Assembly: GCA_036268995.1 (NCBI GenBank)
Contig: DATATB010000033.1
Span: 18,497-82,496, forward strand
Source: DATATB01 sp036268995
Lineage (GTDB): Bacteria > Planctomycetota > Planctomycetia > Pirellulales > PNKZ01
Length of the DNA: 64,000 nucleotides
Direction of reading: 5' to 3'
Part shown: positions 8,847 to 18,163 of the stretch, one piece after another
Layout: every line of letters starts with the position of its first letter
Numbering within the stretch: position 1 is the first letter of the stretch
Program-made: the position numbers and the translations under genes
The notes under the pieces: model-generated
Seen by the model: only the letters and a program-made list of their open reading frames with translations
Told to the model about the DNA's origin: nothing
Database searches by the model: none

Positions 8847-8946
8847 TCGCTCCGAAATGGGCTGAACTCTTGCTTGCATGAGTCCGTCCGGCAAGGATGA
8901 AGGGGCCGTGAGAATCGCCCCTCGAGTCCCTGCTGAGGCTAAGAAT

Positions 8947-10431
8947 ATGCGTCGCTCATTACGCGGCTTGCTGCGTTGCCGTGGTATTGCCCACGGCCTC
9001 GGCGGGCTCGTGCTCCTGCTGCTGACGTCCGTGCTGCACGCCGCGCCCAAGAACGTGCTGTTGCTGATCAGCGACAACCACACCGCCACCGACATGGGCT
9101 GTTATGGCCATCCAGATGTCCGCACACCGAACCTCGACCGCCTCGCCGCACGCGGCACGCGGTTTCCGAATGCTTTTGCCACGGTGTCGTCCTGCAGCCC
9201 GAGCCGCGCGGTGATCTATACCGGTCTGCTCACGCATGCCAATGGGCAGTACATGCTCGCCCACTCGTTCCACAACGGCGTGCTGGCCGAAGGCGTCAAG
9301 CCGGTGTTCGATCTCGTCAAGGCCGGCGGCTATCGCACGGCGCTGTTCGGAAAAGCCAACTTTAGGCAACTGCCCGGGCAGTACGAACTGGACGTCGTCA
9401 ACACGGCCGATACCCGCGACATCCCCGCTTTGAGCCGGCGGGCCGAGCAGTTTATTCGCGACGGGGGCGATCGGCCATTTGTCATCGCACTGTGTACGCA
9501 AGACCCGATTCCGCTTGATAAACCGCCGGAGCAGCGCCGGCGATTTAAGCCGCCTGCTCCGCGGAGCATCGACCCGGCGACGTTGCACCTGCCGGCGTAC
9601 GTTCCCGACCGTCCCGACGTGCGCGAGAGCTTTGCCGAATACTACGAAATGATCGAGCGGCTCGACGCCGGCTTCGGCCAGGCCCTGGCCATGCTCGAGC
9701 GCACCGGCAAGGCCGACAGCACGCTCGTGATGTTCTTTGGCGACCACGGCAGCTCGTATCCGCATGGCTACACGCACTACGAGCCGGGCGTCCACGTACC
9801 GCTGATCGTCTTCAATCCCGAAGCGAAAAAACGCGGCGTGACGTGCGATGCGCTGGTCACGCTGGCCGATATCACGCCGACGATTCTCGACTGGACCGGC
9901 GTGCAGGGGCCGGGCTATCCTCTGCACGGCCGCAGCCTGCTGCCCGTGCTCGAGCAGGAAAAGACCACGGGCTGGGACTCCGTCGTGCTCAGCCAGGTGA
10001 TGCACGAAGTGACGATGTACTACCCGATGCGCACGCTGCGCGAGGGGCGATACAAGCTGATCTGGAATCTCTGCTTTCAGATGCCGTTTCTGAATGCGAA
10101 GGAGGTGGCCGACCGTTCGCCCTGGCGGCTGACCATCGAGCGCGGCGACAAGTTCATCGGCAAGCGAACCGTCGAGAAATACATCTGGCGCGACCCGGTG
10201 GAGTTGTACGACCTCCAATCCGATCCGGACGAAGTGGTCAATCTCGCCGATGACGCGAAATATGCCGACCTGCGCCGCGCCATGAGCGAAAAGCTGCTCA
10301 AGCGGCTGCGCGAAACCGACGACCACTGGCTCGAACGCTACGAGTTGCCCATGCCCGGCGAGAAGGTGAACGTCACGCTGCTGCCGCCGGCCGGCTACGC
10401 ACCGCTACGAAAGGCATTTCCAAAGCACTGA
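8947..10431 (+). CDS. Secreted sulfatase (heparan N-sulfatase-like)
   Basis: A 494-aa sulfatase with an N-terminal signal peptide (hydrophobic LVLLLLTSVLHAA). The formylglycine site is C83-S-P-S-R, a canonical C-x-P-x-R motif. The first metal block reads ISDN where most family members have DD, so one ligand is Asn; the later block FFGDHGSSYPHG carries the second Asp and His. The overall pattern suits the N-sulfoglucosamine sulfohydrolase branch. It would act in the periplasm on a sulfated glycan. I chose ATG 8947 (preceded by TGAGG) over the start at 8878, since the signal peptide begins there. Confidence 0.88.
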   Translation: MRRSLRGLLRCRGIAHGLGGLVLLLLTSVLHAAPKNVLLLISDNHTATDMGCYGHPDVRTPNLDRLAARGTRFPNAFATVSSCSPSRAVIYTGLLTHANGQYMLAHSFHNGVLAEGVKPVFDLVKAGGYRTALFGKANFRQLPGQYELDVVNTADTRDIPALSRRAEQFIRDGGDRPFVIALCTQDPIPLDKPPEQRRRFKPPAPRSIDPATLHLPAYVPDRPDVRESFAEYYEMIERLDAGFGQALAMLERTGKADSTLVMFFGDHGSSYPHGYTHYEPGVHVPLIVFNPEAKKRGVTCDALVTLADITPTILDWTGVQGPGYPLHGRSLLPVLEQEKTTGWDSVVLSQVMHEVTMYYPMRTLREGRYKLIWNLCFQMPFLNAKEVADRSPWRLTIERGDKFIGKRTVEKYIWRDPVELYDLQSDPDEVVNLADDAKYADLRRAMSEKLLKRLRETDDHWLERYELPMPGEKVNVTLLPPAGYAPLRKAFPKH

Positions 10432-10493
10432 CGGCCGATCGGACACGTGGCGGCGCGTCAAGAAAACGTCCTCAGCCCGCAGCACCCGGCGGC

Positions 10494-11609
10494 TTACTTC
10501 GGTCGCAGCCGGCGGACGCGATGGTTGTTCGTGTCGCCGATGTAGAGCGTGCCGTCGGGTGCGGCGCAGATGCCGTGCGGCCGATCGAGCAGCGCGGCCG
10601 TGGCCGGCCCACCGTCGCCGCCATAGCCCCGGCCGTCGGGTCCGCGGCCAGCAATGGTGCGCAGCGTTTTCTGTTTGAGATCGATGCGCCGGATGGCGTG
10701 ATTCTCCGTGTCGACCACGTCGATCACGCTCGGGCCGAGTGCGATGCCCTTCGGGCCGTTGAATGTCACCTGTTGCAAGTCAGCACCGTCGCGAAATCCT
10801 TTGCGGCCGCTGCCGGCAACGCCCTGCACCTGTCCGCTGGCCAGCCCGAGCTGCCAGATGCTATTGCCTTCGCGCAGTGCAATCCACAACACGCCGTCGG
10901 CCACGGCCAGGGCCCGCGGCCCAAGCATCGGTTGCCCGCGGGCCAGCGAGCCGGAGCGCGGCAATTGTTTCTCGCCGTTGCCCGCAATGGATTCGATCAT
11001 GCCCGTCGTGGGATCGATGCGGCGAATCCGATGATTGCCGATATCCGCAATGTAAATCGCGCCGGCGGAGTCCAGGGCGATGCTGTGCGGCTGTCGAAAC
11101 GACGCCGCGGTGGCCGGCCCGCCGTCGCCGCCATAGCCGGGTTGGCCGGTGCCGGCCAGCGTCGAAATGCGGCCGCTGGCACGCTCGAGGCGCCGCACGA
11201 CGTGATTCTGCATTTCGACCCACAGCATGTTGCCCTGCTGGTCGAAGCGCACTTCGTAGGGCTCGTTGAGTTGGGCCTCGATGGCCGGCCCGCCGTCGCC
11301 CTGATAGCCGCGGCGGCCGGAGCCGGCGACCGTTTCGATGCGGCCGGTGGCCAGGTCGACGCGGCGAATGCGATGCTGGCCGACTTCGCACACATACAGC
11401 CCGCCATCGGGGCCGATCTCGACGCCAAACGGCTGGTCGATCGAGATCTCGGTCGCGACGCCGCGATCGCCGTTGTTGCCCGGCCGGCCGTTGCCGGCGA
11501 TCGTGTCGATCGCAAAATCCTGGCCGGCAGCCGCAGCGGTCAGCAGCAGGCCGAGCACCAGCGTCAGAATCGCGGCCGGCGGTTGAAACTTATTTTGATT
11601 CGCGTTCAT
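10494..11609 (-). CDS. Secreted NHL-repeat beta-propeller protein
   Basis: A 371-aa protein: signal peptide (ILTLVLGLLLTAAAAG) then about six NHL-type repeats, each with the pattern GGDGGPATAA, a short spacer, then YIADIGNHRIRRID-like strands. Such propellers mediate protein or ligand binding outside the cytoplasm; no enzymatic motif is visible. The ATG lies 9 bp after the stop of the ceramidase-like gene, so the two probably form one transcript. The repeats also make the DNA locally repetitive. Confidence 0.85.
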   Translation of the reverse strand: MNANQNKFQPPAAILTLVLGLLLTAAAAGQDFAIDTIAGNGRPGNNGDRGVATEISIDQPFGVEIGPDGGLYVCEVGQHRIRRVDLATGRIETVAGSGRRGYQGDGGPAIEAQLNEPYEVRFDQQGNMLWVEMQNHVVRRLERASGRISTLAGTGQPGYGGDGGPATAASFRQPHSIALDSAGAIYIADIGNHRIRRIDPTTGMIESIAGNGEKQLPRSGSLARGQPMLGPRALAVADGVLWIALREGNSIWQLGLASGQVQGVAGSGRKGFRDGADLQQVTFNGPKGIALGPSVIDVVDTENHAIRRIDLKQKTLRTIAGRGPDGRGYGGDGGPATAALLDRPHGICAAPDGTLYIGDTNNHRVRRLRPK

Positions 11610-11618
11610 GCTGATTGT

Positions 11619-13004
11619 TCAAGGCGAAGCCGCCGGTGCGGCCGGCTGGGAGTGAAGTTGATCGAGCATCGCGACGACTTCATCGACGATCCGCTCGCCG
11701 GTGCCCGGTTCGGCATAACTGTGCAAACCGGTCCAGGTTTGATATCCGCCCAGCCGATGGGCCTCGCGGTCGGGCAGGTATCCGATCCAGTCGTTCGCCA
11801 GCTCGGCTACGAAAGTTTTTTGATACGGCGAGCGGCGCTTGATCTCCAATCCCAAGCCGGTGAAAAACTCGGCCGGCACTCCCACCAGCGCCACGTCGCC
11901 AAGGGCCATGACCTGCAACCAGGTCTCACGCTCCTGGCCTTGCTGCGGCCGAAGCACGTCGCGCTGCTTGCGAAATACTTCGACAATGGTTTTTGCACGG
12001 TCCGGGGCCCGTTTCTCGCAATAGCTCGACACGGCGGCATCTTCTCGGGCATCGTCAAAGTGGCGCACCTTGAACGAAAACGACCGCTTGATCCCCGCCA
12101 ACCTGCTGATCGGCTGCGGCTCGCCCCGCTCGACGCCCTGGCGCACGTCGCGTTTGATGCGCGAAATCGCCTCGTCGATCGGCACGGGATCGCGCATCCC
12201 CAAGTTGTGGGTCGAGCCCGACGCTCCTTCCAGAAAACCGAACGTGCCGCCCAGCTCGACCTCCAACTCCTGGGCCGCCAGGCCATAAAAACTCGGCGAT
12301 CTGGCACCGGGCGTACGTGTGCCGATCGTGTGGCAGGAATGGTTGAACAGCACCGCCACCAGGCCGTCGTGCGCATTGCGGAACGACAAGACCGGCAATT
12401 GCGGGTCCGCCGGGCCGGTGGGCCGAACTGCGTCGCCGCGCGGGCCGATCCAATAAATCGTGTGGTCCGAGAGCAGCAGGCGGCTGTTCTGACCGATGCT
12501 GGATTCTTCTTCCAGCCGGAATCGAAACTGGCAACCATCGACGAGCTTCCGGCAGGCTTGCCGCACGGCTTCCACGATGGCCTGTTGTACTCGCCGGCAG
12601 AAAACCTCGTCGCGCCGATAACCGTGCACGGTCACCGTGCTGGGGGCCGAATGCGTATGCGTGGCATTGAGCAGCACGCACTGGGGCGAAATCTGGCAGT
12701 CGCGCTCGATCGTCGCCACGACCGGGTCGAGCAGATCGCGCGTGAGCATCAACACGTCGCAAGCCACGATAGCCGCCCGGCCTTGCCCCGGCACTTCCAG
12801 CACCACGGCCACCGCCCGCAGTTGGCCCTCTTGGGCACCGGAGCGGCGCGCGGTAATGCCGCCGCCGATCTCCATCGAGTCATCGGCTGGAATCTTCACG
12901 GCCGCGGCGCCCACGCGGAGATTGCCTGCGGCCAGCGCCGCGTGGCCCGGCGCCGATAAGATCACCATGCTTCCGGCCAAAGCGGCCAACACGCGCAAAA
13001 TCAT
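11619..13004 (-). CDS. Neutral/alkaline ceramidase-like protein
   Basis: A 461-aa secreted protein with a hydrophobic leader (MILRVLAALAGSMVIL). The N-terminal half matches the neutral/alkaline non-lysosomal ceramidase fold: LRVGAAAVKI start, ACDVLMLTRD, NATHTHSAP (metal-binding histidines) and FNHSCHTIG. Planctomycetes have many such secreted paralogs whose substrates are unknown, so hydrolysis of ceramide is not certain. It is the first gene of a likely two-gene unit with the NHL protein. The start at 13004 is set by the leader; a longer frame reaches 13052. Confidence 0.8.
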   Translation of the reverse strand: MILRVLAALAGSMVILSAPGHAALAAGNLRVGAAAVKIPADDSMEIGGGITARRSGAQEGQLRAVAVVLEVPGQGRAAIVACDVLMLTRDLLDPVVATIERDCQISPQCVLLNATHTHSAPSTVTVHGYRRDEVFCRRVQQAIVEAVRQACRKLVDGCQFRFRLEEESSIGQNSRLLLSDHTIYWIGPRGDAVRPTGPADPQLPVLSFRNAHDGLVAVLFNHSCHTIGTRTPGARSPSFYGLAAQELEVELGGTFGFLEGASGSTHNLGMRDPVPIDEAISRIKRDVRQGVERGEPQPISRLAGIKRSFSFKVRHFDDAREDAAVSSYCEKRAPDRAKTIVEVFRKQRDVLRPQQGQERETWLQVMALGDVALVGVPAEFFTGLGLEIKRRSPYQKTFVAELANDWIGYLPDREAHRLGGYQTWTGLHSYAEPGTGERIVDEVVAMLDQLHSQPAAPAASP

Positions 13005-13095
13005 CTGCGTAGCATACCTTCCGACCGCGCGGATTGCCCGTACAATGGCCACGCGAAATGACCGTGGTCAGTGGTCCGTGGTCAGTTGTCTGTCG

Positions 13096-13356
13096 CTAGC
13101 GAGCGAGCGGATTTTCTGCCTGATTGGCCGGCGCCGGGCCACCTGGCTGACCGGCCTGCGCGTCCGCTTGCACCGGCTGCTCGCCCTGCATCATCTGCTG
13201 CGCTTGGTGCTGATTACCTCCGGCGCGCCATCCATAGCCGGCGATCGTCCCCAGAATGGCAATCACGATCAGAATCAGCAGAATCCAGGCCGTGTAGCTC
13301 CACGGCATATAATCGGTCCAAGTCCGCTGCGCCCCGCCAGAATGATGCATCGCCAT
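13096..13356 (-). CDS. Small single-pass membrane protein
   Basis: An 86-aa protein, MAMHHSGGAQRTW, with one strong membrane helix (about residues 22-41, TAWILLILIVIAILGTIAGY) and a Gln/Ala/Pro-rich tail that should be soluble. No family recognised. The start codon and reading frame look coding, and it is separated from the ceramidase-like gene by 91 bp on the same strand. Function unknown. Confidence 0.6.
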   Translation of the reverse strand: MAMHHSGGAQRTWTDYMPWSYTAWILLILIVIAILGTIAGYGWRAGGNQHQAQQMMQGEQPVQADAQAGQPGGPAPANQAENPLAR

Positions 13357-13463
13357 TTTGTCCTCCCTCGCGCGTAACCCCGTCCTCTAACCGCCAATTT
13401 CCGCGAACGGGGGCGATTGGAGCAAACGTGGTGCCGGACTATCGGGCTTTGGCAAGTCGGCCA

Positions 13464-15854
13464 TCAATCCGACGGTACCTCACTAACAACTCGTAGACCA
13501 TAGTTCGGTTGACCGACATCGGGCGCTCGGTAATTGCGGTAGGCCGAGCGCGCCGTGCCGGGATCATTCAGCCAACTGCCGCCGCGCAGCACTCGGTGTG
13601 TGCCGGTTGCGGGGCCGGGCGGATCGTCGGCCGGCGACTGGCTGTAGTAGTCGCCGGAATGCCAGTCGTTGCACCATTCCCAGACGCCGCCGTGCATGTC
13701 GTACAAGCCCCACGGGTTCGCCTTCAACTGTGCAACCGGATGCAATCTTTCCGCCGTATTTACTTTCAACCAGCCGTACTCGGGCAATTGCGCCATATCG
13801 TCGCCGAATGAAAAAGTTGTCGTTGTGCCTGCCCGGCATGCATACTCCCACTCGGCCTCGGTGGGCAGCCGGCAACGATAACGCTTTCCGGCCTCCAGCC
13901 CATTCAGTCGCTCCAAGAACTGCTGACAATCGTTCCAGGCGATCGATTCCACAGGGCGGAGAGGGTCGCCTGGGTTCAGGCTGGGGTTCGTGCCCATGAC
14001 GGCGGTCCACTGCGCCTGCGTGACTTCGGTAACTCCGATGTAAAACGGCCGGGTAATCGCCACACCGTGGGACATCTCCCGGCCACCGTACTGCGGCACC
14101 GGCTTGCCGGGCGTGCCCATTACGAATTTACCGGCGGGGATCAGCTTCAGCCGGATCACCGCGCCCGCCGGCAGCTCGAGCTCGATCGTTTCGGGCCGCT
14201 TTGCCGAGCCGGCATCGGGTGTGGCTGGAGGCACGCTTGCCGCCGAACCGCCGGCCGCGACCGTGCCGCCTGGCATGCCCGCGGGCTTCTGCTTTTTTTC
14301 TTCGAAATAATCGATGAGCACCTGGCCGTGCGTCCGGATGTACTTGGCGTGATAGCCGAGCCATTTTTCGTCGGCGTCGCTCAGCTCGGCGAGACCGATG
14401 CTGACGGGCGAGAAATTGTCCATGCGGACGAGTTGCAGGTGGTTGTCCGCGATTTTCACGGCGACGGCATCCACGTGGTGCATGCCGGAGGCGTCGGCAA
14501 AACTCCGGCGCAGCGTTTTTAGCGCCTCATCGATCTCGGCCCTCTTTTTCTTTTCCGCTCGATCGGCTGCAAGGGCCGCCTGGCGTTTCTCATCCTCGGC
14601 CTGAACTTCCGCCCGTCTGGCTCGCTCGGTTCGCACCAACATCGCGATTCGGTCCCGATCCGCGATGGCTCGGGCACTAAACAACGGGATATAAAAGCTC
14701 GTACCCCGGCGAGCGGTGGCGTACTCGGTTGCCCTGCCGACGATGAAAACATCGTCCTCCCGCACCCCGGTAATGATGTCGTCGCCGAGCCTTGCCCGCA
14801 GTTCGGCGCCGCCGCCGTTGGGGAAAAACATCTTGAACTTCACGCTTCCCATTCTGACGAGCATGCCATCGGCAAGAATCTGAATCACGGTCATCTCGCC
14901 CGCAATCCGTGCAATCGTCATGGGCTGGACTTCGGCCGGCGGTGTGATCTTGTACGCGGGGCTCAGCTCGCCCTTTTCGATCTTCGTCAGCGCGTCGTTG
15001 GGCGCAGCGGGCAGGAAGTTCTCAATCTCGCTGACGATTGCCGCGCTGAACTTTGCCGCTTCGCTCTTTGCGAGCTCCGACGGCGCGGGCGCGGACAAAC
15101 CGAGGATTTCCACATAGACGACCGCCGACTTCGGATCGCCGGCCGCCGCGGTCGATGCGAACCGGCCGACGTCGACGAAGGTTCGCTGTCCCGTGGGATC
15201 CACAGTGCGTAGAAACGCAGCCACGGCCGAACTCGGAACGGCCAGGGCCTGCCCCTTGGCCACGGTCAGCGAAGCAAAGTGCACGCCGACCAAAACGCCG
15301 TTGCGGCTGACCAGCGGGCCGCCGCTGCTGCCTCCCGCGGTGACGGCATCATGCCACAGCGAGCGGCGAACGCCGGCATCTTCGGCCGGTCCGCCGGCAT
15401 CCACCGGATGACGCGTGACTTGCCCGCCGGTCAGCGTCAGGCCAATGCCGAACGCATCGCCCAGCGGAAAGCCGTAGGCGGTGACGCTGGTGCCCAACGG
15501 CGCAAGACCATCGAGTATCTTCAGATCGCTCGTCAGCGACGCATCGGTCTTCAAGAGGGCCAGGTCGTACGTCTCACAAATCCAAATGGCACGCGCCTCG
15601 AGCGCTTTCGTATATTTCGGGCCGACGCGAACGCGAAAGCCGGGGTTGGGGTGGTCGCCCTCTTGCACGACGTGACGGTTTGTGAGCACCAGGCCCGGAC
15701 CAACGACGACGCCGGAACCACTCCCCACCACGGTCAGCTTGCCCTTGGGCGCTTTGCCGCTGACCTTCTTGACCTTGATTTCGTCAGCGGACGCCGCCCG
15801 CGAATTCGCGAGCGGCCCAAGCACGAGCAGAACCAATACGACGAACCGCGTCAT
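13464..15854 (-). CDS. Trypsin-like protease / FGE-like domain fusion
   Basis: A 796-aa secreted protein. Signal peptide (MTRFVVLVLLVLGPLANS), then an S1C-like serine protease with an apparent triad H61 (TNRHVV), D98 (YDLALLKTD) and S177 (GGSSGGPLV). A middle region includes a charged likely coiled coil (KRQAALAADRAEKKKRAEIDEAL). The C-terminal about 230 residues are a formylglycine-generating-enzyme-like fold: GKFVMGTPGK, TEVTQAQW, RLPTEAEWEYACRAG, GVWEWCNDW, LRGGSW. Aligned by eye, the two catalytic cysteines of true FGE are absent near its end (SAYRNYRAP), so this domain is more likely for binding. The frame continues upstream to 16424, but homology and signal peptide start at 15854. Confidence 0.85.
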   Translation of the reverse strand: MTRFVVLVLLVLGPLANSRAASADEIKVKKVSGKAPKGKLTVVGSGSGVVVGPGLVLTNRHVVQEGDHPNPGFRVRVGPKYTKALEARAIWICETYDLALLKTDASLTSDLKILDGLAPLGTSVTAYGFPLGDAFGIGLTLTGGQVTRHPVDAGGPAEDAGVRRSLWHDAVTAGGSSGGPLVSRNGVLVGVHFASLTVAKGQALAVPSSAVAAFLRTVDPTGQRTFVDVGRFASTAAAGDPKSAVVYVEILGLSAPAPSELAKSEAAKFSAAIVSEIENFLPAAPNDALTKIEKGELSPAYKITPPAEVQPMTIARIAGEMTVIQILADGMLVRMGSVKFKMFFPNGGGAELRARLGDDIITGVREDDVFIVGRATEYATARRGTSFYIPLFSARAIADRDRIAMLVRTERARRAEVQAEDEKRQAALAADRAEKKKRAEIDEALKTLRRSFADASGMHHVDAVAVKIADNHLQLVRMDNFSPVSIGLAELSDADEKWLGYHAKYIRTHGQVLIDYFEEKKQKPAGMPGGTVAAGGSAASVPPATPDAGSAKRPETIELELPAGAVIRLKLIPAGKFVMGTPGKPVPQYGGREMSHGVAITRPFYIGVTEVTQAQWTAVMGTNPSLNPGDPLRPVESIAWNDCQQFLERLNGLEAGKRYRCRLPTEAEWEYACRAGTTTTFSFGDDMAQLPEYGWLKVNTAERLHPVAQLKANPWGLYDMHGGVWEWCNDWHSGDYYSQSPADDPPGPATGTHRVLRGGSWLNDPGTARSAYRNYRAPDVGQPNYGLRVVSEVPSD

Positions 15855-15964
15855 AGCAAATTGCCCCGGCGAGTTGCGATCGCTCGAACCGTTCCAGCCG
15901 CCGCCTGAGCGTATCATACAGCCTGCCAATGGCAGATACAGCGCTCGGGGCGTGGTTTCGAGCC

Positions 15965-16696
15965 TCACTGCGACTGGCCGGTTCGCCACACGCGCTCGAG
16001 CAGGCGAAACATTTGTGGGTCGTGGCTCTGGAGTTCGGCGCGGTTGAAGGGAAAGAAATCGTTCTGGCCGAAGAAGGCTTCGGACGTCTCGGCAAAGTAT
16101 TCCTTGGCGTTGGTCAGGGCGTAAGCCCGCTCGGTCTTGCCGTTGGAACGCGGCACGGCGTCGTACGACTTGCTGTCGACGGCGTGCCGATAGGCGGCCT
16201 CGATCTCCGGCTGATCGAAACCCAGCACCTGGTCGTGATAGGCGTGCGCCAATTCGTGCAGCACGAATACCGGCATACGGCGGACTTCCTGGGCAAAGAT
16301 CGCGATGTTCGTAAACTCGATGCCTTTGGCCATCGCCGGATTGCGCCCATGCTCGCGGAGCCACGCGCCGTTGGGGTGGTACTCCGCCTTGGGCTGCACG
16401 CCCGGATATTGGGGCGAGAACCACAGCGGCACGGTCCGCAAGAATTTCAATGGCTGCGCCGGCACGCGCTCGACGATGATCCGCAATTGCTCCCGCAACA
16501 GCGCGAGCGCCTTTTCCGTTGCATCGGCCTGCCCGTCACGCAGCCGGTCGCTGACGTGTACGGTCCAGCCTTCGATCTTGAGGGTTTGATAACCGGCCGC
16601 CGCGGCAGGCTGCTTGGACATTTGCCCGGCGGCTGAATTCGCGACGCTCAACGCGGCCAGGCCGGCGAGCAACATGATTCGAAGTGTTTGGGTCAC
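15965..16696 (-). CDS. Secreted HExxH zinc-metallopeptidase-like protein
   Basis: A 243-aa protein with a signal peptide (MTQTLRIMLLAGLAALSVA) and a zinc motif H147-E-L-A-H151 in VFVLHELAHAYHD. A downstream Glu in KEYFAETSEAFFG is a likely third ligand, as in gluzincin-type folds. The product ends in an Arg-Val-Trp-rich tail (LLERVWRTG). Planctomycetes often have such secreted proteins; I cannot name the family. It may degrade or modify an envelope protein. It is divergent from the Xaa-Pro aminopeptidase gene. Confidence 0.75.
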   Translation of the reverse strand: MTQTLRIMLLAGLAALSVANSAAGQMSKQPAAAAGYQTLKIEGWTVHVSDRLRDGQADATEKALALLREQLRIIVERVPAQPLKFLRTVPLWFSPQYPGVQPKAEYHPNGAWLREHGRNPAMAKGIEFTNIAIFAQEVRRMPVFVLHELAHAYHDQVLGFDQPEIEAAYRHAVDSKSYDAVPRSNGKTERAYALTNAKEYFAETSEAFFGQNDFFPFNRAELQSHDPQMFRLLERVWRTGQSQ

Positions 16697-16851
16697 AGCG
16701 TGGTCCAGTTGCGGAGCCTGGGAATCGGATTTCTTTCGGGCAGGATAGGTGCTTTGTACGCAATATCAAGTATGCTGGTGCCCGCCGCGGCGAGAAATCG
16801 CTCGCCGCGCAAGCTTTGCCAACGCCGCTGTTTCGCGTCTGAGACCTTGTC

Positions 16852-18135
16852 ATGCGACACTTGCCGATTGATTCTAGCTTGTTCGTCGAGAATCGTGCGC
16901 GGCTTCGGAAATTGCTCCCGCCGGGCGCGCTGGCCGTGCTCAACGCCAACGACGTGCTGCCCACGAATGCCGACGGCTCGCTGCCGCTGGTGCCCAACGC
17001 CGACCTCTTTTATCTCTCCGGCATCGAGCAGGAAGAGTCCGTGCTGCTGATCGCGCCCGACGGGCCGGACGAGAACCTGCGCGAGGTGCTCTTTGTCCGC
17101 GAGCCCAACGAGCAGCTCAAAACCTGGGAAGGCCACAAGCTGTCGAAGGACGAAGCCACGCGAATATCGGGCATCCGCACGGTAAAATGGCTCAGCGAGT
17201 TTTCCAAGACGTTTCACGCGGCCATGTGCGACGCCGAGCACGTGTTTCTCAACACGAACGAGCACAAGCGGGCGGCCATCGAAGTCGAGACGCGCGACGC
17301 CCGGTTCATCGCGGATTGCCGCCGCCGCTATCCGCTGCACGCCTACCACCGGCTGGCGCCGCTGCTGCACCGGCTGCGCGTAATCAAGTCGCCGGCCGAA
17401 ATCGAGTTGCTCAACGAGGCCGTCCGCATCACCAGCGACGGGTTCCGCCGCGTGCTGGGGTTCGTCGAGCCCGGCGTAAACGAATGCGAAGTCGAAGCCG
17501 AGTTCATTCACGAGTTTACCCGGCAGCGGGCCAAGTTCGCCTACACGCCGATTGTCGCCTCGGGCGCCAATGCGTGCGTGCTGCACTACATCGCCAACGA
17601 CCAGCCATGCCAGGCGGGCGACTTGCTGCTGCTGGACGTGGCCGCCAACTACGCCAATTACAATGCCGACCTGACCCGCACGATTCCGGTCGGCGGTCGC
17701 TTCACTTCGCGACAGCGGGACGTGTACGACGCGGTGCTGCGCGTCATGCGGGCCGCCCTGGCCGGAGCTACGGTCGGCACGCTGCACCGCGACTGGACGC
17801 ACCGCGCAAAGCTGTTGATGAACGAAGAGCTGCTGCGGCTGGGCCTGCTCACCGCCGAGGACATCGAGCAGCAGACGCGCGACGAGCCGGCCTGCCGCAA
17901 GTATTTCATGCACGGGCTGGGCCATCCGCTGGGCCTCGACGTACACGACGTGGGACTGATGCACGAGCCTTTTGCACCCGGTTGGGTGCTGACCGTCGAG
18001 CCGGGCATCTACATTCCGAAAGAAGGTTTCGGCGTGCGCATCGAGAACAACGTGCTGGTCACGGCCGACGGCCCGATCGACCTGATGGCCGAGATTCCGG
18101 TCGAGGCCGAGGAGATCGAGGAGCTGATGAACTGA
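16852..18135 (+). CDS. pepP: Xaa-Pro aminopeptidase (M24B)
   Basis: A 427-aa cytoplasmic metallopeptidase that removes N-terminal residues preceding proline. The N-terminal aminopeptidase-P domain contains DLFYLSGIEQEESVLLI. The C-terminal pita-bread domain shows all five metal-ligand blocks: DVAANYANYNADLTRT (two Asp), GLGHPLGLDVHD (His), LTVEPGIYIP (Glu) and GVRIENNVLVT (Glu). Length and motifs match bacterial PepP. The ATG has only a weak upstream ribosome-binding site. Upstream bases 16697-16851 should hold the divergent promoters shared with the HExxH gene. Confidence 0.92.
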   Translation: MRHLPIDSSLFVENRARLRKLLPPGALAVLNANDVLPTNADGSLPLVPNADLFYLSGIEQEESVLLIAPDGPDENLREVLFVREPNEQLKTWEGHKLSKDEATRISGIRTVKWLSEFSKTFHAAMCDAEHVFLNTNEHKRAAIEVETRDARFIADCRRRYPLHAYHRLAPLLHRLRVIKSPAEIELLNEAVRITSDGFRRVLGFVEPGVNECEVEAEFIHEFTRQRAKFAYTPIVASGANACVLHYIANDQPCQAGDLLLLDVAANYANYNADLTRTIPVGGRFTSRQRDVYDAVLRVMRAALAGATVGTLHRDWTHRAKLLMNEELLRLGLLTAEDIEQQTRDEPACRKYFMHGLGHPLGLDVHDVGLMHEPFAPGWVLTVEPGIYIPKEGFGVRIENNVLVTADGPIDLMAEIPVEAEEIEELMN

Positions 18136-18163
18136 GTCAGCGGCAGATCGCAAGCGGTGTGCG

